Source: Porticoccus sp. W117
GTDB lineage: Bacteria > Pseudomonadota > Gammaproteobacteria > Pseudomonadales > Porticoccaceae
NCBI RefSeq assembly: GCF_030341905.1
Contig: NZ_JATAAF010000002.1
Coordinates: forward strand, 124,001-188,000
DNA: 64,000 bases
Direction: 5' to 3'
Within the stretch, counting starts at the first letter, position 1. Every line of letters starts with the position of its first letter. Made by a program: the position numbers and the translations under genes. Under the pieces are notes generated by a model. The model was not told the origin of the DNA, did no database searches, and saw nothing but the letters and a program-made list of their open reading frames with translations. Of the stretch, positions 45,092 to 54,746 are shown piece after piece.

Positions 45092-45107
45092 CAGCCTTTT
45101 TGTTTTC
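45073..45107 (+). terminator. intrinsic terminator facing out of the island
   Basis: Stem AGGCTGTTGA / TCAACAGCCT with a 5-nt loop (45073-45097) followed by TTTTTGTTTTC on the + strand. It would stop + strand transcription leaving the island before it runs antisense into rpoD. It overlaps the tRNA promoter on the other strand. Confidence 0.7.
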
Positions 45108-45120
45108 TTTTGTGTAAGGT

Positions 45121-45173
45121 TTGGCGCGACTTGATGGAGATTGCCGCGCCACTTTGCGGCTCGCAATGACGAG
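45121..45173. repeat. half copy of the CGTCATTGCGAG element
   Basis: GGAGATTGCCGCGCCACTTTGCGGCTCGCAATGACG matches the right arm of the elements at 33699 and 52306. The left arm is absent, so it cannot form the full hairpin. It lies just after rpoD and may be a residue of an older copy. Confidence 0.6.
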
Positions 45174-45180
45174 TTGCTGG

Positions 45181-46992
45181 TTATTCGTCCAAAAAGCTGC
45201 GCAGGTGTTCGGAGCGGCTGGGGTGGCGCAGTTTGCGCAACGCTTTGGCTTCGATCTGACGGATGCGCTCACGGGTAACGTCGAACTGCTTGCCCACTTC
45301 TTCCAGAGTATGGTCGGTGTTCATATCGATACCAAAACGCATGCGTAGCACTTTCGCTTCGCGGGCGGTGAGGCCGTTGAGTACGTCCTTGGTGGACTCG
45401 TTGAGGCTCTCTTTGGTGGCGCTGTCCACTGGCGAGTGGATGTTAGTGTCTTCGATAAAGTCGCCCAGATGGGAGTCTTCATCATCGCCAATGGGGGTTT
45501 CCATAGAGATGGGTTCCTTGGCGATTTTCAGCACCTTGCGCACTTTGTCTTCCGGCATTTCCATGCGTTCGCTCAACTCTTCCGGAGTCGCTTCGCGGCC
45601 CATTTCCTGGAGCATTTGGCGAGAGATACGATTGAGTTTGTTGATGGTCTCAATCATGTGCACGGGAATGCGGATAGTGCGCGCCTGGTCGGCGATGGAG
45701 CGGGTAATCGCCTGGCGAATCCACCAGGTGGCGTAGGTGGAGAATTTGTAGCCGCGACGGTATTCGAATTTGTCCACCGCTTTCATCAGGCCGATGTTGC
45801 CTTCCTGGATCAGGTCGAGGAATTGCAAACCACGATTGGTGTATTTTTTGGCAATAGAGATCACCAGACGCAGGTTGGCTTCCACCATTTCTTTCTTGGC
45901 GCGGCGCATTTTTGCCTGGCCGATGGACACCCGGCGGTTGATGTCTTTAATGGTACCGATGGTGAGCTGCTGGATTTCTTCAATCTGCGCCATTTTTTGC
46001 TGGCTGCGCAGAATATCCGCTTCCATGGCTTTCAGGGTCGCAGCGTAGTCTGGCTTGCCCTTGAGTACGCTGGCCAGCCACTTGCTGTTGGTTTCGTTGC
46101 CGGGGAAGGTGTTGATAAATTCGCCCCGGGGCATTTTGCCGTGGCGGATGCACAGGGTCATGATGGTGCGTTCTTCGCGGCGCACGTCGTTCAGTGCGTT
46201 GCGGGTGTTCTCCAGCATGGGGTCCATCTGGCGCGGGGTGAGCTTGAAGAACTTGAACACTTCTGCCAGTTCTTTCAGTGCCTTTTGTGCCGCGGCGGAG
46301 TCGCGACCGTTGCGGCTCAGTGAGCGCTTGGTCTTGGTGTGCTGCTTGCGCATGGCCTCGAAGCGCTCTTTGGCTTCTTCCGGATCCAGGCCAGTGTTTT
46401 CTTCTTCGTCGTCATCGTCGTCGCCGGACTCGGCTTTTTGTTGCGCTTTGCTGAGGGCAGAGGGTACGTGTTCAACCGGGTCCAGGTAGCCGCTGATAAT
46501 GTCTACCAGCTTGCGTTCTTCTTTGGCGATCAGATCGTATTCCGACAGCAGGCCTTCCACCACGCCGGGCCATTCCGCCAGGGCGGCCATGGTGTCGCGG
46601 GTGCCGTCTTCGATGCGCTTGGCGATTTCGATTTCGCCTTCGCGAGTCAGCAGTTCAACAGAGCCCATTTCGCGCATGTACATGCGCACCGGGTCGGTGG
46701 TGCGGTGTTGCTCGGTTTCTACCGCGGCCAGGGCAGCGGCGGCTTCGGCGGCGGCGATTTCGTCGGTGGTGTTGTCACCACTGGACATCAACAGCTGGTC
46801 TGCATCCGGGGCGGTCTCGAATACGTTGATGCCCATGTCGTTGATCATCTGGATGATGTCTTCGACCTGGTCGGGATCAGAGATGTCTTGCGGCAGGTGG
46901 TCGTTGACCTCGGCGTAGGTCAGGTAGCCCTGTTCACGGCCTTTTGCGATCAACTCTTTAATGCGCGATTGTTGTTGGCTGGCGTCAGTCAT
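45181..46992 (-). CDS. rpoD: housekeeping sigma factor RpoD (sigma70)
   Basis: A 603-residue sigma factor. Region 1.1 is about 1-80; a 1.2 segment [21 protein letters not shown], the acidic non-conserved region ([12 protein letters not shown]), region 2 with [21 protein letters not shown] (-10 recognition), region 3, and region 4.2 [20 protein letters not shown] (-35 recognition) follow in order. It ends LRSFLDE as usual. It is last in the rpsU-yqeY-dnaG-rpoD block, with its own promoter just upstream. Confidence 0.98.
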   Translation of the reverse strand: MTDASQQQSRIKELIAKGREQGYLTYAEVNDHLPQDISDPDQVEDIIQMINDMGINVFETAPDADQLLMSSGDNTTDEIAAAEAAAALAAVETEQHRTTDPVRMYMREMGSVELLTREGEIEIAKRIEDGTRDTMAALAEWPGVVEGLLSEYDLIAKEERKLVDIISGYLDPVEHVPSALSKAQQKAESGDDDDDEEENTGLDPEEAKERFEAMRKQHTKTKRSLSRNGRDSAAAQKALKELAEVFKFFKLTPRQMDPMLENTRNALNDVRREERTIMTLCIRHGKMPRGEFINTFPGNETNSKWLASVLKGKPDYAATLKAMEADILRSQQKMAQIEEIQQLTIGTIKDINRRVSIGQAKMRRAKKEMVEANLRLVISIAKKYTNRGLQFLDLIQEGNIGLMKAVDKFEYRRGYKFSTYATWWIRQAITRSIADQARTIRIPVHMIETINKLNRISRQMLQEMGREATPEELSERMEMPEDKVRKVLKIAKEPISMETPIGDDEDSHLGDFIEDTNIHSPVDSATKESLNESTKDVLNGLTAREAKVLRMRFGIDMNTDHTLEEVGKQFDVTRERIRQIEAKALRKLRHPSRSEHLRSFLDE

Positions 46993-47079
46993 TTCTGCTC
47001 GTATTCGTTCCGTAATGAACCACCGAATCCCGAAGGTGTCTGCCCGAAGGGGTTTGAGGGTGGCGAAAAATAGCGGGGG

Positions 47080-47108
47080 ATTATACTGAATATGTGGGGT
47101 CTTGTCGC
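47080..47108 (-). promoter_or_regulatory. putative sigma70 promoter of rpoD
   Basis: On the minus strand GCGACA (47103-47108), a 17-nt spacer and TATAAT (47080-47085) lie about 90 nt before the rpoD start, in the dnaG-rpoD gap. The -10 is perfect and the -35 matches four of six. Confidence 0.6.
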
Positions 47109-47167
47109 GCGATTTAAAGGCTTTTGGTGGCTTTTGTTACAACACTCACAGAAGCGTTCTGTGCGGG

Positions 47168-49135
47168 CTACTTTTTCTGCCTAATTAGCTGATTTAGCTG
47201 CTGTTTTATCTCGTTATCCAGATCGCTGCGCAGGGCTTCCGGAAGCAGTCGCAGGGCGGCTTTGATGTCGTGCTCATCGGGAGCGCTTTTATTGACCAAA
47301 AACGCCACCCGTTGTTCCAGCGGCAGGGCTTCCATGGCGCGCCTTTGGGTCAGGTTGAGAGCGTCCTGGAATTCGGCAGCGTTGTCGCGTGCGCTGTGTT
47401 GAGGCGGGTAGATGGCATCACAGGCGGCGATCTCTGCCAGCAGTGTTCCCTGGCCATCCCGGTGCATGCCCAGCCAGTGGCCGAGTATCTGGTGAGACGA
47501 GGCGTCGCTGTTTTTTTGCAGGTAGTGAATCAAGCCTGCCAACAGTTGTGTTTCCGGGTTTTCGGATTGCTCCAGTGCGGTTGTATCTCCGACCTGCTGT
47601 GCCAGCTGAGTGTGGTTGAGCAGTATGGCGATGGCGGTGCGTTCGGCAGTGAGCTGAATTTTGCCGCTGCGGTTCAGGGTGGGTGCTACGGTGGCTTGCG
47701 GTGGACTTTCTGGCTCGTAATGGTCGTGATGATCCCAGGGAGGTGGCTCCTCAAGATGGCCCATATCCATGTGCGGAATGTCAGCAGCGGTGGTGTCTTT
47801 GGGTGCTGGCTCCGCTTCTGGCAGAGGTTCGCTGGTGCGAATCAGCTGATCCAGTTTGTCGGCATTCATTCCGGTGAGGTTTGCCAGTTCTCCAACCATT
47901 AACTCCCGAAAGATATTCGCTGGGATGTTGTTCAGGTATGGGGCGGCGTTCTTGGCCAGTCGTGCCTTACCATCCGGGGTGTCGGTATCGATACCTTCGC
48001 CAGCGGTGGCAAACAGGAATTGCGACAGAGGCTGGGCGCCGGACAAGAGGTCGCGAAAACGCTCTGCACCCTTTTCACGCACCATGCTGTCCGGGTCGTG
48101 ACCTTCCGGCAAAAACAAAAAGCGCGCGGAGCGGCCGTCTTCCATCATCGGCAGACTGTTTTCCAGGGCGCGATGGGCGGCCTGGCGACCGGCGCGGTCG
48201 CCGTCGAAGCAGAACACCACTTCCGGTGTGTAGCGAAACAGTTTTTCCAGGTGCGGCCCGGTGATGGCGGTACCCAGGGTGGCCACAGCGTTGTCGATGC
48301 CGAATTGAGCCAGGGCCACCACGTCCATATAACCTTCCACCACAACCACGTTTTTCAGTTCGCCGGGGTTTTGGGTGGCTTCGTAAAGGCCATAAAGTTC
48401 GCGGCCTTTGTGGAATACCGGGGTCTCCGGGGAGTTCAGGTATTTGGGTTTGTCGTCCCCCAGCACCCGGCCACCAAAGGCGATGGTGCGGCCGCGGGTA
48501 TCGCGGATGGGGAACATAATGCGGTTGCGGAAGCGGTCGTAGCGTTTGTTTTGTTCCGGTTTTTCGATCAGCAGGCCGGTATCCACTTGCAGGCGCAGTG
48601 ACGCCGCGTCTTCTCCCAGTTCCAGTAGCAGGTTGTCCCATCCCGGCGGGGCGAAACCGATGCCAAAAGCCGCGCTGATTTTGCCGCTCAGGCCGCGGGA
48701 TTTCAGGTAGTCGACAGCGTTGCGAGCGGCGCGGTGGCTGCGCAATTGTTGGCGATAAAAACGGTCGGCTTTATCGAGCGTGTCGTACAGGCGCTTTTTG
48801 TGTTTGGCGCGTTCGTCTTCAAATGGGGTGGTTTCTTCTCTGGGCACTTCCATGCCCATGTAGTTGGCCAGCTGTTCCACCGCTTCCGGGAAACTGAAGC
48901 GATCGAAATCCATTAAAAAACCCACGGCATTGCCGCTGGCCTGGCAGCCGAAGCAGTAGTAGAACTGTTTGTCGGGGCTGACGGTAAAAGAGGGAGTTTT
49001 CTCGTCGTGGAACGGGCAGCAGGCGCTGTAGTTTTTGCCGGTTTTTTTCAGCTGCACCCGGCTGTTGATCACGTCGACTATGTCCACGCGATCCAGCAGG
49101 TCGTCGAGAAAATGTTGGGGGATTTTTCCGGGCAT
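47168..49135 (-). CDS. dnaG: DNA primase
   Basis: A 655-residue primase making RNA primers for replication. Its CHC2-type zinc site is CPFHDEKTPSFTVS...YYCFGC (about 40-65). The TOPRIM core has VVVEGYMDVVALAQFG and CFDGDRAGRQA. The C-terminal DnaB-binding domain (about 450-655) is preceded by an acidic His-rich linker (DHHDHYEPESPP). The start is 28 nt from an inverted pair of heptamer arrays placed between yqeY and dnaG. Confidence 0.98.
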   Translation of the reverse strand: MPGKIPQHFLDDLLDRVDIVDVINSRVQLKKTGKNYSACCPFHDEKTPSFTVSPDKQFYYCFGCQASGNAVGFLMDFDRFSFPEAVEQLANYMGMEVPREETTPFEDERAKHKKRLYDTLDKADRFYRQQLRSHRAARNAVDYLKSRGLSGKISAAFGIGFAPPGWDNLLLELGEDAASLRLQVDTGLLIEKPEQNKRYDRFRNRIMFPIRDTRGRTIAFGGRVLGDDKPKYLNSPETPVFHKGRELYGLYEATQNPGELKNVVVVEGYMDVVALAQFGIDNAVATLGTAITGPHLEKLFRYTPEVVFCFDGDRAGRQAAHRALENSLPMMEDGRSARFLFLPEGHDPDSMVREKGAERFRDLLSGAQPLSQFLFATAGEGIDTDTPDGKARLAKNAAPYLNNIPANIFRELMVGELANLTGMNADKLDQLIRTSEPLPEAEPAPKDTTAADIPHMDMGHLEEPPPWDHHDHYEPESPPQATVAPTLNRSGKIQLTAERTAIAILLNHTQLAQQVGDTTALEQSENPETQLLAGLIHYLQKNSDASSHQILGHWLGMHRDGQGTLLAEIAACDAIYPPQHSARDNAAEFQDALNLTQRRAMEALPLEQRVAFLVNKSAPDEHDIKAALRLLPEALRSDLDNEIKQQLNQLIRQKK

Positions 49136-49163
49136 TTAGGCCTGACTCCGTCAGGCGGGAGAT

Positions 49164-49234
49164 GTGAGATGTGAGAAGTGAGACGAGGTTGTTACGTAGC
49201 GCCTGCGTCTCTCGTCTCCTATCTCTCGTCTCAC
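49164..49234. repeat. inverted heptamer arrays (GTGAGAN family)
   Basis: Left: GTGAGAT, GTGAGAA, GTGAGAC at 49164-49184. Right, inverse orientation: GTCTCTC, GTCTCCT, ATCTCTC, GTCTCAC at 49207-49234. The core between them is 22 nt. The right array overlaps the stop codon of yqeY (49231-49233), and the left ends 28 nt before the dnaG start. It would form a hairpin in the yqeY-dnaG mRNA. Confidence 0.85.
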
Positions 49235-49680
49235 GCCAGCTTGTCCTTAACAAGCTTGCTCACCGCACCCATATCTGCACGGCCCTGTACCTTGGGCTTC
49301 ACCATGCTCATTACCTTGCCCATATCCGCCATGCCGCTGGCGCCGGTTTGGGCAATGCTTTCAGTGACAATTTGGTCGATTTCGTCATCGCTGAGGGATG
49401 CGGGCAGGAATTCGCTGATGATGTCAATTTCATAGCGTTCCTGGGCAGCAAGATCCGGGCGGTCTGCAGACAGGAACTGTGCCAGGGAATCACGGCGCTG
49501 CTTATTCATCTTATCCAGTATTGCCAGGGTGCGGGTGTCGTCCAGCTCAATGCGTTCGTCCACCTCAATGCGCTTGATTTCTGCCTGAATAAGGCGAATA
49601 ACCCCCAGGCGATCTTTTGCTTTACTACGCATGGCGTCTTTCATGGCGCTCTTTATCTGGTCTTTCAGGGTGTCGCTCAT
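49231..49680 (-). CDS. yqeY: GatB/YqeY-domain protein
   Basis: A 149-residue protein homologous to the tRNA-binding tail domain of GatB. It begins LKDQIKSAMKDAMRSKAKDRLGVIRLI, has the central EFLPASLSDDEI, and ends MGKVMSMVKPKVQGRADMG. It is a conserved member of the rpsU-dnaG-rpoD block; its exact role is unclear. The stop codon lies inside a heptamer repeat. Confidence 0.95.
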   Translation of the reverse strand: MSDTLKDQIKSAMKDAMRSKAKDRLGVIRLIQAEIKRIEVDERIELDDTRTLAILDKMNKQRRDSLAQFLSADRPDLAAQERYEIDIISEFLPASLSDDEIDQIVTESIAQTGASGMADMGKVMSMVKPKVQGRADMGAVSKLVKDKLA

Positions 49681-49826
49681 GACTTGCTCCGGTTGATAAG
49701 CTCAGGAGGGGGAGTTTACATCTATACGCAGCTACCGGCACGTTATTGCTGTCTAGCGCCGATCTGCTCGTCCCTCGAAGCCAGTTGCTCGTGGCCGTTC
49801 TTATAAACAAAAAATTGGAAACGCAA

Positions 49827-49854
49827 AAAGCGCCGATGTTTCCATCGGCGCTTT
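49827..49854 (-). terminator. intrinsic terminator after rpsU
   Basis: A 12-bp perfect stem AAAGCGCCGATG / CATCGGCGCTTT with a 4-nt loop. On the minus strand it runs into CTTTTTGCG. It lies 60 nt after rpsU and probably separates rpsU from yqeY-dnaG by partial termination, a typical way to express S21 more strongly. Confidence 0.8.
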
Positions 49855-49914
49855 AGATACAACTTTCGTAGTGCTTGTACAGCTACCGTCAGGGCGATTA
49901 ACCCCGGTACGGCA

Positions 49915-50130
49915 TTAGTACATACGTACGAACTTGCGAGACTCGCGCTGTACTTTTTTGGCGTGACGCTTAACAGCGGCAGCGGCTTTGCGCTTGCGAG
50001 CCCAAGTGGGCTTTTCGAAGAACTCGCGACGGCGTACTTCCGCCAGGATTCCTGCTTTCTCGCAGGAGCGCTTGAAGCGGCGCAGGGCAACGTCAAAAGG
50101 TTCGTTTTCTTTTACGCGAACAGCTGGCAT
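49915..50130 (-). CDS. rpsU: 30S ribosomal protein S21
   Basis: A 71-residue, strongly basic protein: [18 protein letters not shown] then [24 protein letters not shown], full length. It takes part in mRNA binding to 16S rRNA during initiation. It is the first gene of the macromolecular-synthesis block and divergent from tsaD. Confidence 0.98.
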   Translation of the reverse strand: MPAVRVKENEPFDVALRRFKRSCEKAGILAEVRRREFFEKPTWARKRKAAAAVKRHAKKVQRESRKFVRMY

Positions 50131-50276
50131 GTAAAAATCCTGTTGTATCGTTTGTCTATTAGGGTACGGCCAAATTCAACACCGAAAACCCGGCTCAGGC
50201 CTTTGAGGGCGCGTATTCTATACAGGTCGAATGGGGAATGCAAAGGGTGTTTTTCGTGATTTGTGCGCCACAGTCA

Positions 50277-50384
50277 GCAGCCTGTGAGCCACTTTTCCCA
50301 GGCACGCTGTAAATGACATCCCTGTACGCTCGGTGGCCGCTATCCCTGCGGCCAACGGTCTGGGAAAAGTGGCTCAAAGGCTGC
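50277..50384. repeat. 25-bp inverted repeat between rpsU and tsaD
   Basis: Left arm 50277-50301 (GCAGCCTGTGAGCCAC...) and right arm 50360-50384 are reverse complements with one mismatch in 25. The 58-nt loop contains a further palindrome, GGCCGCTATCCCTGCGGCC. It lies in the divergent rpsU-tsaD spacer and ends 47 nt before tsaD, so it would be in the tsaD leader RNA. Confidence 0.75.
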
Positions 50385-50431
50385 CTTCATCGTATCATCC
50401 CAACCCCTTTCGATTGATTGGCTTTATATAA

Positions 50432-51466
50432 ATGCTAGTACTGGGTATCGAAACCTCTTGCGACGAAACCGGTGTGGCGCTGTACCACAGCGAGCGCGGT
50501 CTGTTGGGCCATGCGCTTTACAGTCAGATTGCGGTGCACTCTGAGTACGGTGGTGTGGTGCCGGAACTGGCTTCCCGCGACCATGTGCGCAAGCTGTTGC
50601 CGTTGATCCGCCAGGTGTTGGATGAGGCGGGCTGCCAGCGTGAGGAAATAGATGGCATTGCCTACACATCCGGCCCCGGCTTGGTGGGGGCGTTAATGGT
50701 GGGTGCCTGTGTGGGACGTTCACTGGCTTACGCTTGGGGAATACCCGCAGTTGGGGTGCACCATATGGAAGGTCATTTGCTGGCACCCATGTTGGAAGAA
50801 AAATCCCCAGCATTTCCGTTTGTGGCCTTGCTGGTTTCCGGTGGCCACACCCAGTTGGTGGATGTAGCAGGTATTGGTGAGTACACCCTGTTGGGTGAAT
50901 CTCTGGATGATGCCGCTGGTGAAGCTTTTGATAAAGCTGCCAAAATGCTCGATCTGGATTATCCCGGCGGCCCTCATATTGCTCACCTGGCAGAGCAGGG
51001 CGACCCAACTCGTTTCCGCTTCCCTCGTCCCATGACCGATCGTCCTGGCCTCGATTTCAGTTTTTCCGGCCTGAAAACTTACACTCTAAATACTGTTGCT
51101 GAGCACCGTGGCGATGATGTGTTGCCGGATGATCAAACCATGGCAGATATTGCCTGCGCGTTTCAGGAGGCCGTAGTGGATACCTTATCCATTAAGTGTC
51201 GTCGTGCTCTGGAACAAACTGGCCATAAAACCCTGGTGATTGCCGGTGGTGTGTCTGCCAATACCCGCCTGCGGGAAAAACTGGAACAGTCACTGGCCAA
51301 AGTGGGTGGCAAGGTCTTTTACGCACGCCATGAATTTTGCACCGACAACGGTGCCATGATTGCTTATGCTGGTTGCCAGCGGCTGTTGGCGGGGCAAAAT
51401 GAGGGGCTTTCGGTGAACCCACGGCCGCGCTGGCCGCTGGATGAGCTGGGTGCTATTGGGGGTTAG
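50432..51466 (+). CDS. tsaD: tRNA t6A synthesis protein TsaD
   Basis: A 344-residue ASKHA-fold enzyme that transfers threonylcarbamoyl to A37 of ANN-decoding tRNAs. It begins [14 protein letters not shown], binds metal through HHMEGHLL, and has the nucleotide-site segments [18 protein letters not shown] and [10 protein letters not shown]. Length is typical. It starts a + strand run with folB and folK, 2 nt apart. Confidence 0.98.
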   Translation: MLVLGIETSCDETGVALYHSERGLLGHALYSQIAVHSEYGGVVPELASRDHVRKLLPLIRQVLDEAGCQREEIDGIAYTSGPGLVGALMVGACVGRSLAYAWGIPAVGVHHMEGHLLAPMLEEKSPAFPFVALLVSGGHTQLVDVAGIGEYTLLGESLDDAAGEAFDKAAKMLDLDYPGGPHIAHLAEQGDPTRFRFPRPMTDRPGLDFSFSGLKTYTLNTVAEHRGDDVLPDDQTMADIACAFQEAVVDTLSIKCRRALEQTGHKTLVIAGGVSANTRLREKLEQSLAKVGGKVFYARHEFCTDNGAMIAYAGCQRLLAGQNEGLSVNPRPRWPLDELGAIGG

Positions 51467-51468
51467 CA

Positions 51469-51825
51469 ATGGATATTGTCTACATCAGCGATCTACGTAT
51501 CGATACCGTTATTGGTATTTACGACTGGGAACGCCAAGTGCGCCAGACCGTGGTGCTCGATCTGGAAATGGCCTGGGATATCGCCCAAGCGGCGACCAGC
51601 GACGACATTCAATACACCCTCAATTACAAGGCAGTCTCCGACCGCCTTATCGAGTTTGTTTCTGCCAGTGAATTTCAACTTCTGGAAACCATGGCAGAGC
51701 AAATCTGCCAGATTATTCTCAATGAATTTTCTGTGCCTAGGGTAAAACTGCGCTTGGGCAAACCCGGTGCCGTGGCTGGTGCTCGTGATGTGGGTGTGCT
51801 GATTGAGCGGGGCAGTAAATCGTAG
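51469..51825 (+). CDS. folB: dihydroneopterin aldolase
   Basis: A 118-residue enzyme of folate synthesis. It converts 7,8-dihydroneopterin to 6-hydroxymethyl-dihydropterin. ISDLRIDTVIGIYDWERQVRQ carries the active Glu, and LLETMAEQI and LRLGKPGAVAGARDVGV complete the tunnel fold. It starts 2 nt after tsaD and its stop shares a base with the next GTG start (TAGTG). Confidence 0.96.
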   Translation: MDIVYISDLRIDTVIGIYDWERQVRQTVVLDLEMAWDIAQAATSDDIQYTLNYKAVSDRLIEFVSASEFQLLETMAEQICQIILNEFSVPRVKLRLGKPGAVAGARDVGVLIERGSKS

Positions 51826-52304
51826 TGGTTACTGCTTACCTGGGCATTGGCAGCAATCAAAACCGCAGTCACAATATTCGCGCGGCCTTGCAATGGCTTG
51901 AGCATCGTTACGACAGCTTGCAGACTTCCCCTGTGTACGAATCGGAACCGGTGGGTGTGGAGTGTGAGCGTTTTTACAATTTGGTTGTGGCGATGCAGAC
52001 CGAACAGCCGCTCGCTGAACTTCATGATTCACTGCGACAGTTGGAACAGCAGCAGGGTCGTTGTCGCAATACTGATGACCCTTGCCACAGCCTTGATGTG
52101 GATATTTTGCTTTATGGTGATGTGGTGGGAACGGTTGGCGGAATAGTGTTGCCGAGGCCGGAGATTCTGAGCAACGCTTATGTGTTAAAGCCAATGTCCG
52201 ACTTGGCTCCGGAATTAACGCATCCTGAAGTTGAAAAAACTTATAAAGAACTATGGCAAGAATATAATCGGCCACAGAAGTTGTGGCCGGTTGAAATAAA
52301 CTAA
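51825..52304 (+). CDS. folK: HPPK (6-hydroxymethyl-dihydropterin pyrophosphokinase)
   Basis: A 159-residue kinase acting directly after FolB. It begins at GTG 51825. AYLGIGSNQNR, VYESEPVG and FYNLVVAMQT match the family. The HPPK signature, usually R-x-P-R-x-L-D-x-D, reads DDPCHSLDVDILLYG here: the Arg-Thr pair is Cys-His while both Asp are kept, so substrate handling may be altered. Alternatively this is a lineage variant. Confidence 0.93.
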   Translation: MVTAYLGIGSNQNRSHNIRAALQWLEHRYDSLQTSPVYESEPVGVECERFYNLVVAMQTEQPLAELHDSLRQLEQQQGRCRNTDDPCHSLDVDILLYGDVVGTVGGIVLPRPEILSNAYVLKPMSDLAPELTHPEVEKTYKELWQEYNRPQKLWPVEIN

Positions 52305-52305
52305 C

Positions 52306-52393
52306 CGTCATCGCGAGCGCAGCGTGGCGATCTCCAGACAGGTGCTCTGATATCAGGAGATTGCCGCGTCGCCTGCGGCTCCTCGCAATGACG
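52306..52393. terminator. CGTCATTGCGAG-type hairpin between folK and cca
   Basis: CGTCATCGCGAGCGCAGCGTGGCGATCTCC pairs imperfectly with GGAGATTGCCGCG...CTCGCAATGACG, followed by GTTTTTTAG on the + strand. The T-tract makes it a likely terminator for tsaD-folB-folK. The gap holds nothing else. Confidence 0.75.
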
Positions 52394-52401
52394 TTTTTTA
52401 G

Positions 52402-53634
52402 TCAGTTGCTACAAAATGTTTTCTTAAACTCAGAGATAATTTCCAAGCGCTTCTTATCCATCGCCTCAGCAATCTCAGCCCCCTTTTTTCCTTGCTCTAC
52501 AAATTCTTTAGCACTTACAGTTTTCAGTTCTTGATAAATGCTTCGCAGCCAATTGGCAGATGGGTATTCGCAGTTTTCAAAACCGGTGCGACCGCGAGCG
52601 TCTGCAGTGCAGGCTAACAAAAATGGTTCTAGCTGATCCGGTTGGCGGAAGACATCTAGCCCTTTTAATACCTTTAAAACAGTTGCCGGACGCAGGGTTT
52701 GCGCTTTGTGGCACAACAGGTGGTAGCGGGTCACTTTTTCCGCCAGCACGCGAAAGCGGTTGGGCACCTTCAGGCGCTCGGATAGCGCTTTTACCAGCGG
52801 CACGCCACGCTCTTCATGACCGATATGGCGGGGGAGAATATCGCTGGGGGTGATGGCTTTGCCCAAGTCATGTACCAGTACTGCAAAGCGCACGGCAGTG
52901 TCGTCGCTGAGCAGGGCAGATTGTTGCAGTGACATGATCGTGTGTATGCCGGAATCCACTTCTGGGTGGTAATCTGCCCGCTGAGGGACGCCAAAGAGTG
53001 CATCCACTTCCGGGAACAGAATTTTAAGAGCGCCGCATTGGCGCAATACATCGATAAAAAGTTGGGGTGATCGCTCACCGAGCGCGCGCTCGGTTTCTTT
53101 CCACACCCGCTCCGGGGTTAATGCATCCAGCTCACCGCTGGCGGCCAGTTGTGACATCAACGCCAGTGTTTCCGGTGCGATGGTAAATCCCAGGTGGTGG
53201 TAGCGGGCGGCAAAGCGGGCTACCCGCAGGACCCGCAGCGGGTCTTCCGCAAAAGCTGGGGACACATGGCGCAGAATACGCGCATCCAGGTCGGCGCGGC
53301 CGTTATAGGGATCGAACAGATTTCCCTGCTCATCTTGGGCAATAGCGTTAATGGTCAAATCGCGGCGCAGCAAATCCTGCTCCAGAGTGACATCCTCTGC
53401 GGCGTGGAATTGAAAGCCTTTATAGCCGGGGGCAGTTTTGCGTTCGGTACGAGCCAGCGCATATTCTTCGCCGGTTTGCGGGTGCAGGAATACCGGGAAG
53501 TCCGCGCCCACGGCTTTGTAGCCTTGGTTTTTCATCTGTTGCGGAGTGGCGCCTACTACGACCCAGTCCCGTTCAACAACGGGATAGTTGAGTAATGAAT
53601 CGCGTACTGCGCCGCCCACCAGATAGATTTCCAT
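52402..53634 (-). CDS. cca: CCA-adding tRNA nucleotidyltransferase with HD domain
   Basis: A 410-residue enzyme that builds or repairs the tRNA 3' CCA. The nucleotidyltransferase head has [19 protein letters not shown] and [10 protein letters not shown]; the neck and body span about 120-230. The C-terminal HD domain contains [10 protein letters not shown] and HEERGVPL, as in gammaproteobacterial multifunctional Cca. It converges with folK across a hairpin element. Confidence 0.97.
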   Translation of the reverse strand: MEIYLVGGAVRDSLLNYPVVERDWVVVGATPQQMKNQGYKAVGADFPVFLHPQTGEEYALARTERKTAPGYKGFQFHAAEDVTLEQDLLRRDLTINAIAQDEQGNLFDPYNGRADLDARILRHVSPAFAEDPLRVLRVARFAARYHHLGFTIAPETLALMSQLAASGELDALTPERVWKETERALGERSPQLFIDVLRQCGALKILFPEVDALFGVPQRADYHPEVDSGIHTIMSLQQSALLSDDTAVRFAVLVHDLGKAITPSDILPRHIGHEERGVPLVKALSERLKVPNRFRVLAEKVTRYHLLCHKAQTLRPATVLKVLKGLDVFRQPDQLEPFLLACTADARGRTGFENCEYPSANWLRSIYQELKTVSAKEFVEQGKKGAEIAEAMDKKRLEIISEFKKTFCSN

Positions 53635-53693
53635 GGGGGGATTGTAAAGAAGCGGCGGGTTTCGGGCTACGGGCAGAATAGTGTGTATGTGCG

Positions 53694-54746
53694 TTACCGC
53701 AAACCACTATTGATACCTTGCAGTACATCACCGCCAGGACATAGGTCTTTTTCCTGCAAATCCCGCAAAGGCGTCGGCATGGTGTTGATCACTCGGTGGA
53801 AATCGTGCAGTTCGGTATCAAGGTAAAGCAGTCCGGTAAGCACTTCGCCGCGCACCTTGTGGTCGTGGATGGCGTTGAGTGCCGCGTGGGGGTCGGAGGT
53901 ATCCAGGTCGCTTTGGGCCTTGGTGAGATGAATCACCGAGCCGTCGTGCAGTGTCAGTTCTTTTGTAGTGCCAGGGGCGTAGTCCACAGTGATTTCTTTT
54001 TCGGCGGGTACAAAGTCGACCACATCCGCCTGCCGGACATGCTCACGCATATGGTCGTAGCTTTTGGTGGATGTGGTGGTGTTGTTAAAGGTGACGCAAG
54101 GAGAGATTACATCGATAAAGGCAAAGCCCTTGTGAGTAATGGCTGCTTTCAGCAGCGGCACCAATTGTTGTTTGTCGCCGGAAAAACTGCGCGCCACAAA
54201 GGTGGCACCCAGCTGCAATGCCTGGGCGCAGAGGTCAATGGGCTCAAAGGCGGTGGCAATGCCCCGTTTGCCGGCGGAGCCCACATCCGCAGTAGCGGAA
54301 TCCTGGCCTTTGGTGAGGCCGTAGCAGCCGTTGTTTTCCACCAGATACAGCATATTCAGGTTGCGACGTACCACATGGGAAAATTGGCCAAAGCCGATGG
54401 AGGCACTGTCGCCGTCGCCGGAAATCCCGATATAGGCCATTTGCCGATTGGCGGCGTTGGCGCCGGTGGCCACCGATGGCATACGACCGTGTACCGAGTT
54501 AAAACCGTGGGCCTGGTTGAGAAAGTATGCTGGGGTTTTTGAGGAGCAGCCGATGCCGGACAGTTTGGCCACATGATGGGGCTCAATGGCAAGCTCAAAG
54601 CAGGCTTGTACAATGGCGGCGCTCACCGAGTCGTGGCCGCAACCGGCACACAAGGTGGATAGCGCTCCCTCGTAATATTGGCGGGTATGGCCCAGCTCAT
54701 TGGTGGGCAAATCCGGGTGGCGGAAACTGGGGCGGTGATAGGTCAC
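53694..54746 (-). CDS. korB: 2-oxoacid:ferredoxin oxidoreductase beta subunit
   Basis: A 350-residue thiamine-diphosphate subunit. [13 protein letters not shown] starts the domain, and the ThDP/Mg motif is [14 protein letters not shown] with [13 protein letters not shown]. It pairs with the alpha subunit to decarboxylate a 2-oxoacid, probably 2-oxoglutarate, to the acyl-CoA with electrons to ferredoxin. The GTG start at 54746 shares a base with the korA stop (TAGTG). Confidence 0.94.
   Translation of the reverse strand: MTYHRPSFRHPDLPTNELGHTRQYYEGALSTLCAGCGHDSVSAAIVQACFELAIEPHHVAKLSGIGCSSKTPAYFLNQAHGFNSVHGRMPSVATGANAANRQMAYIGISGDGDSASIGFGQFSHVVRRNLNMLYLVENNGCYGLTKGQDSATADVGSAGKRGIATAFEPIDLCAQALQLGATFVARSFSGDKQQLVPLLKAAITHKGFAFIDVISPCVTFNNTTTSTKSYDHMREHVRQADVVDFVPAEKEITVDYAPGTTKELTLHDGSVIHLTKAQSDLDTSDPHAALNAIHDHKVRGEVLTGLLYLDTELHDFHRVINTMPTPLRDLQEKDLCPGGDVLQGINSGLR

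Noticed and set aside
45436-46323. Long plus-strand open frame antisense to rpoD
   Set aside because: It is a shadow of rpoD codon bias, with His/Phe/Gly-rich composition and no ribosome binding site.
50195-50377. Minus-strand 60-codon frame between rpsU and tsaD
   Set aside because: It consists of the inverted-repeat element; the translated sequence reflects the repeat, not a protein.
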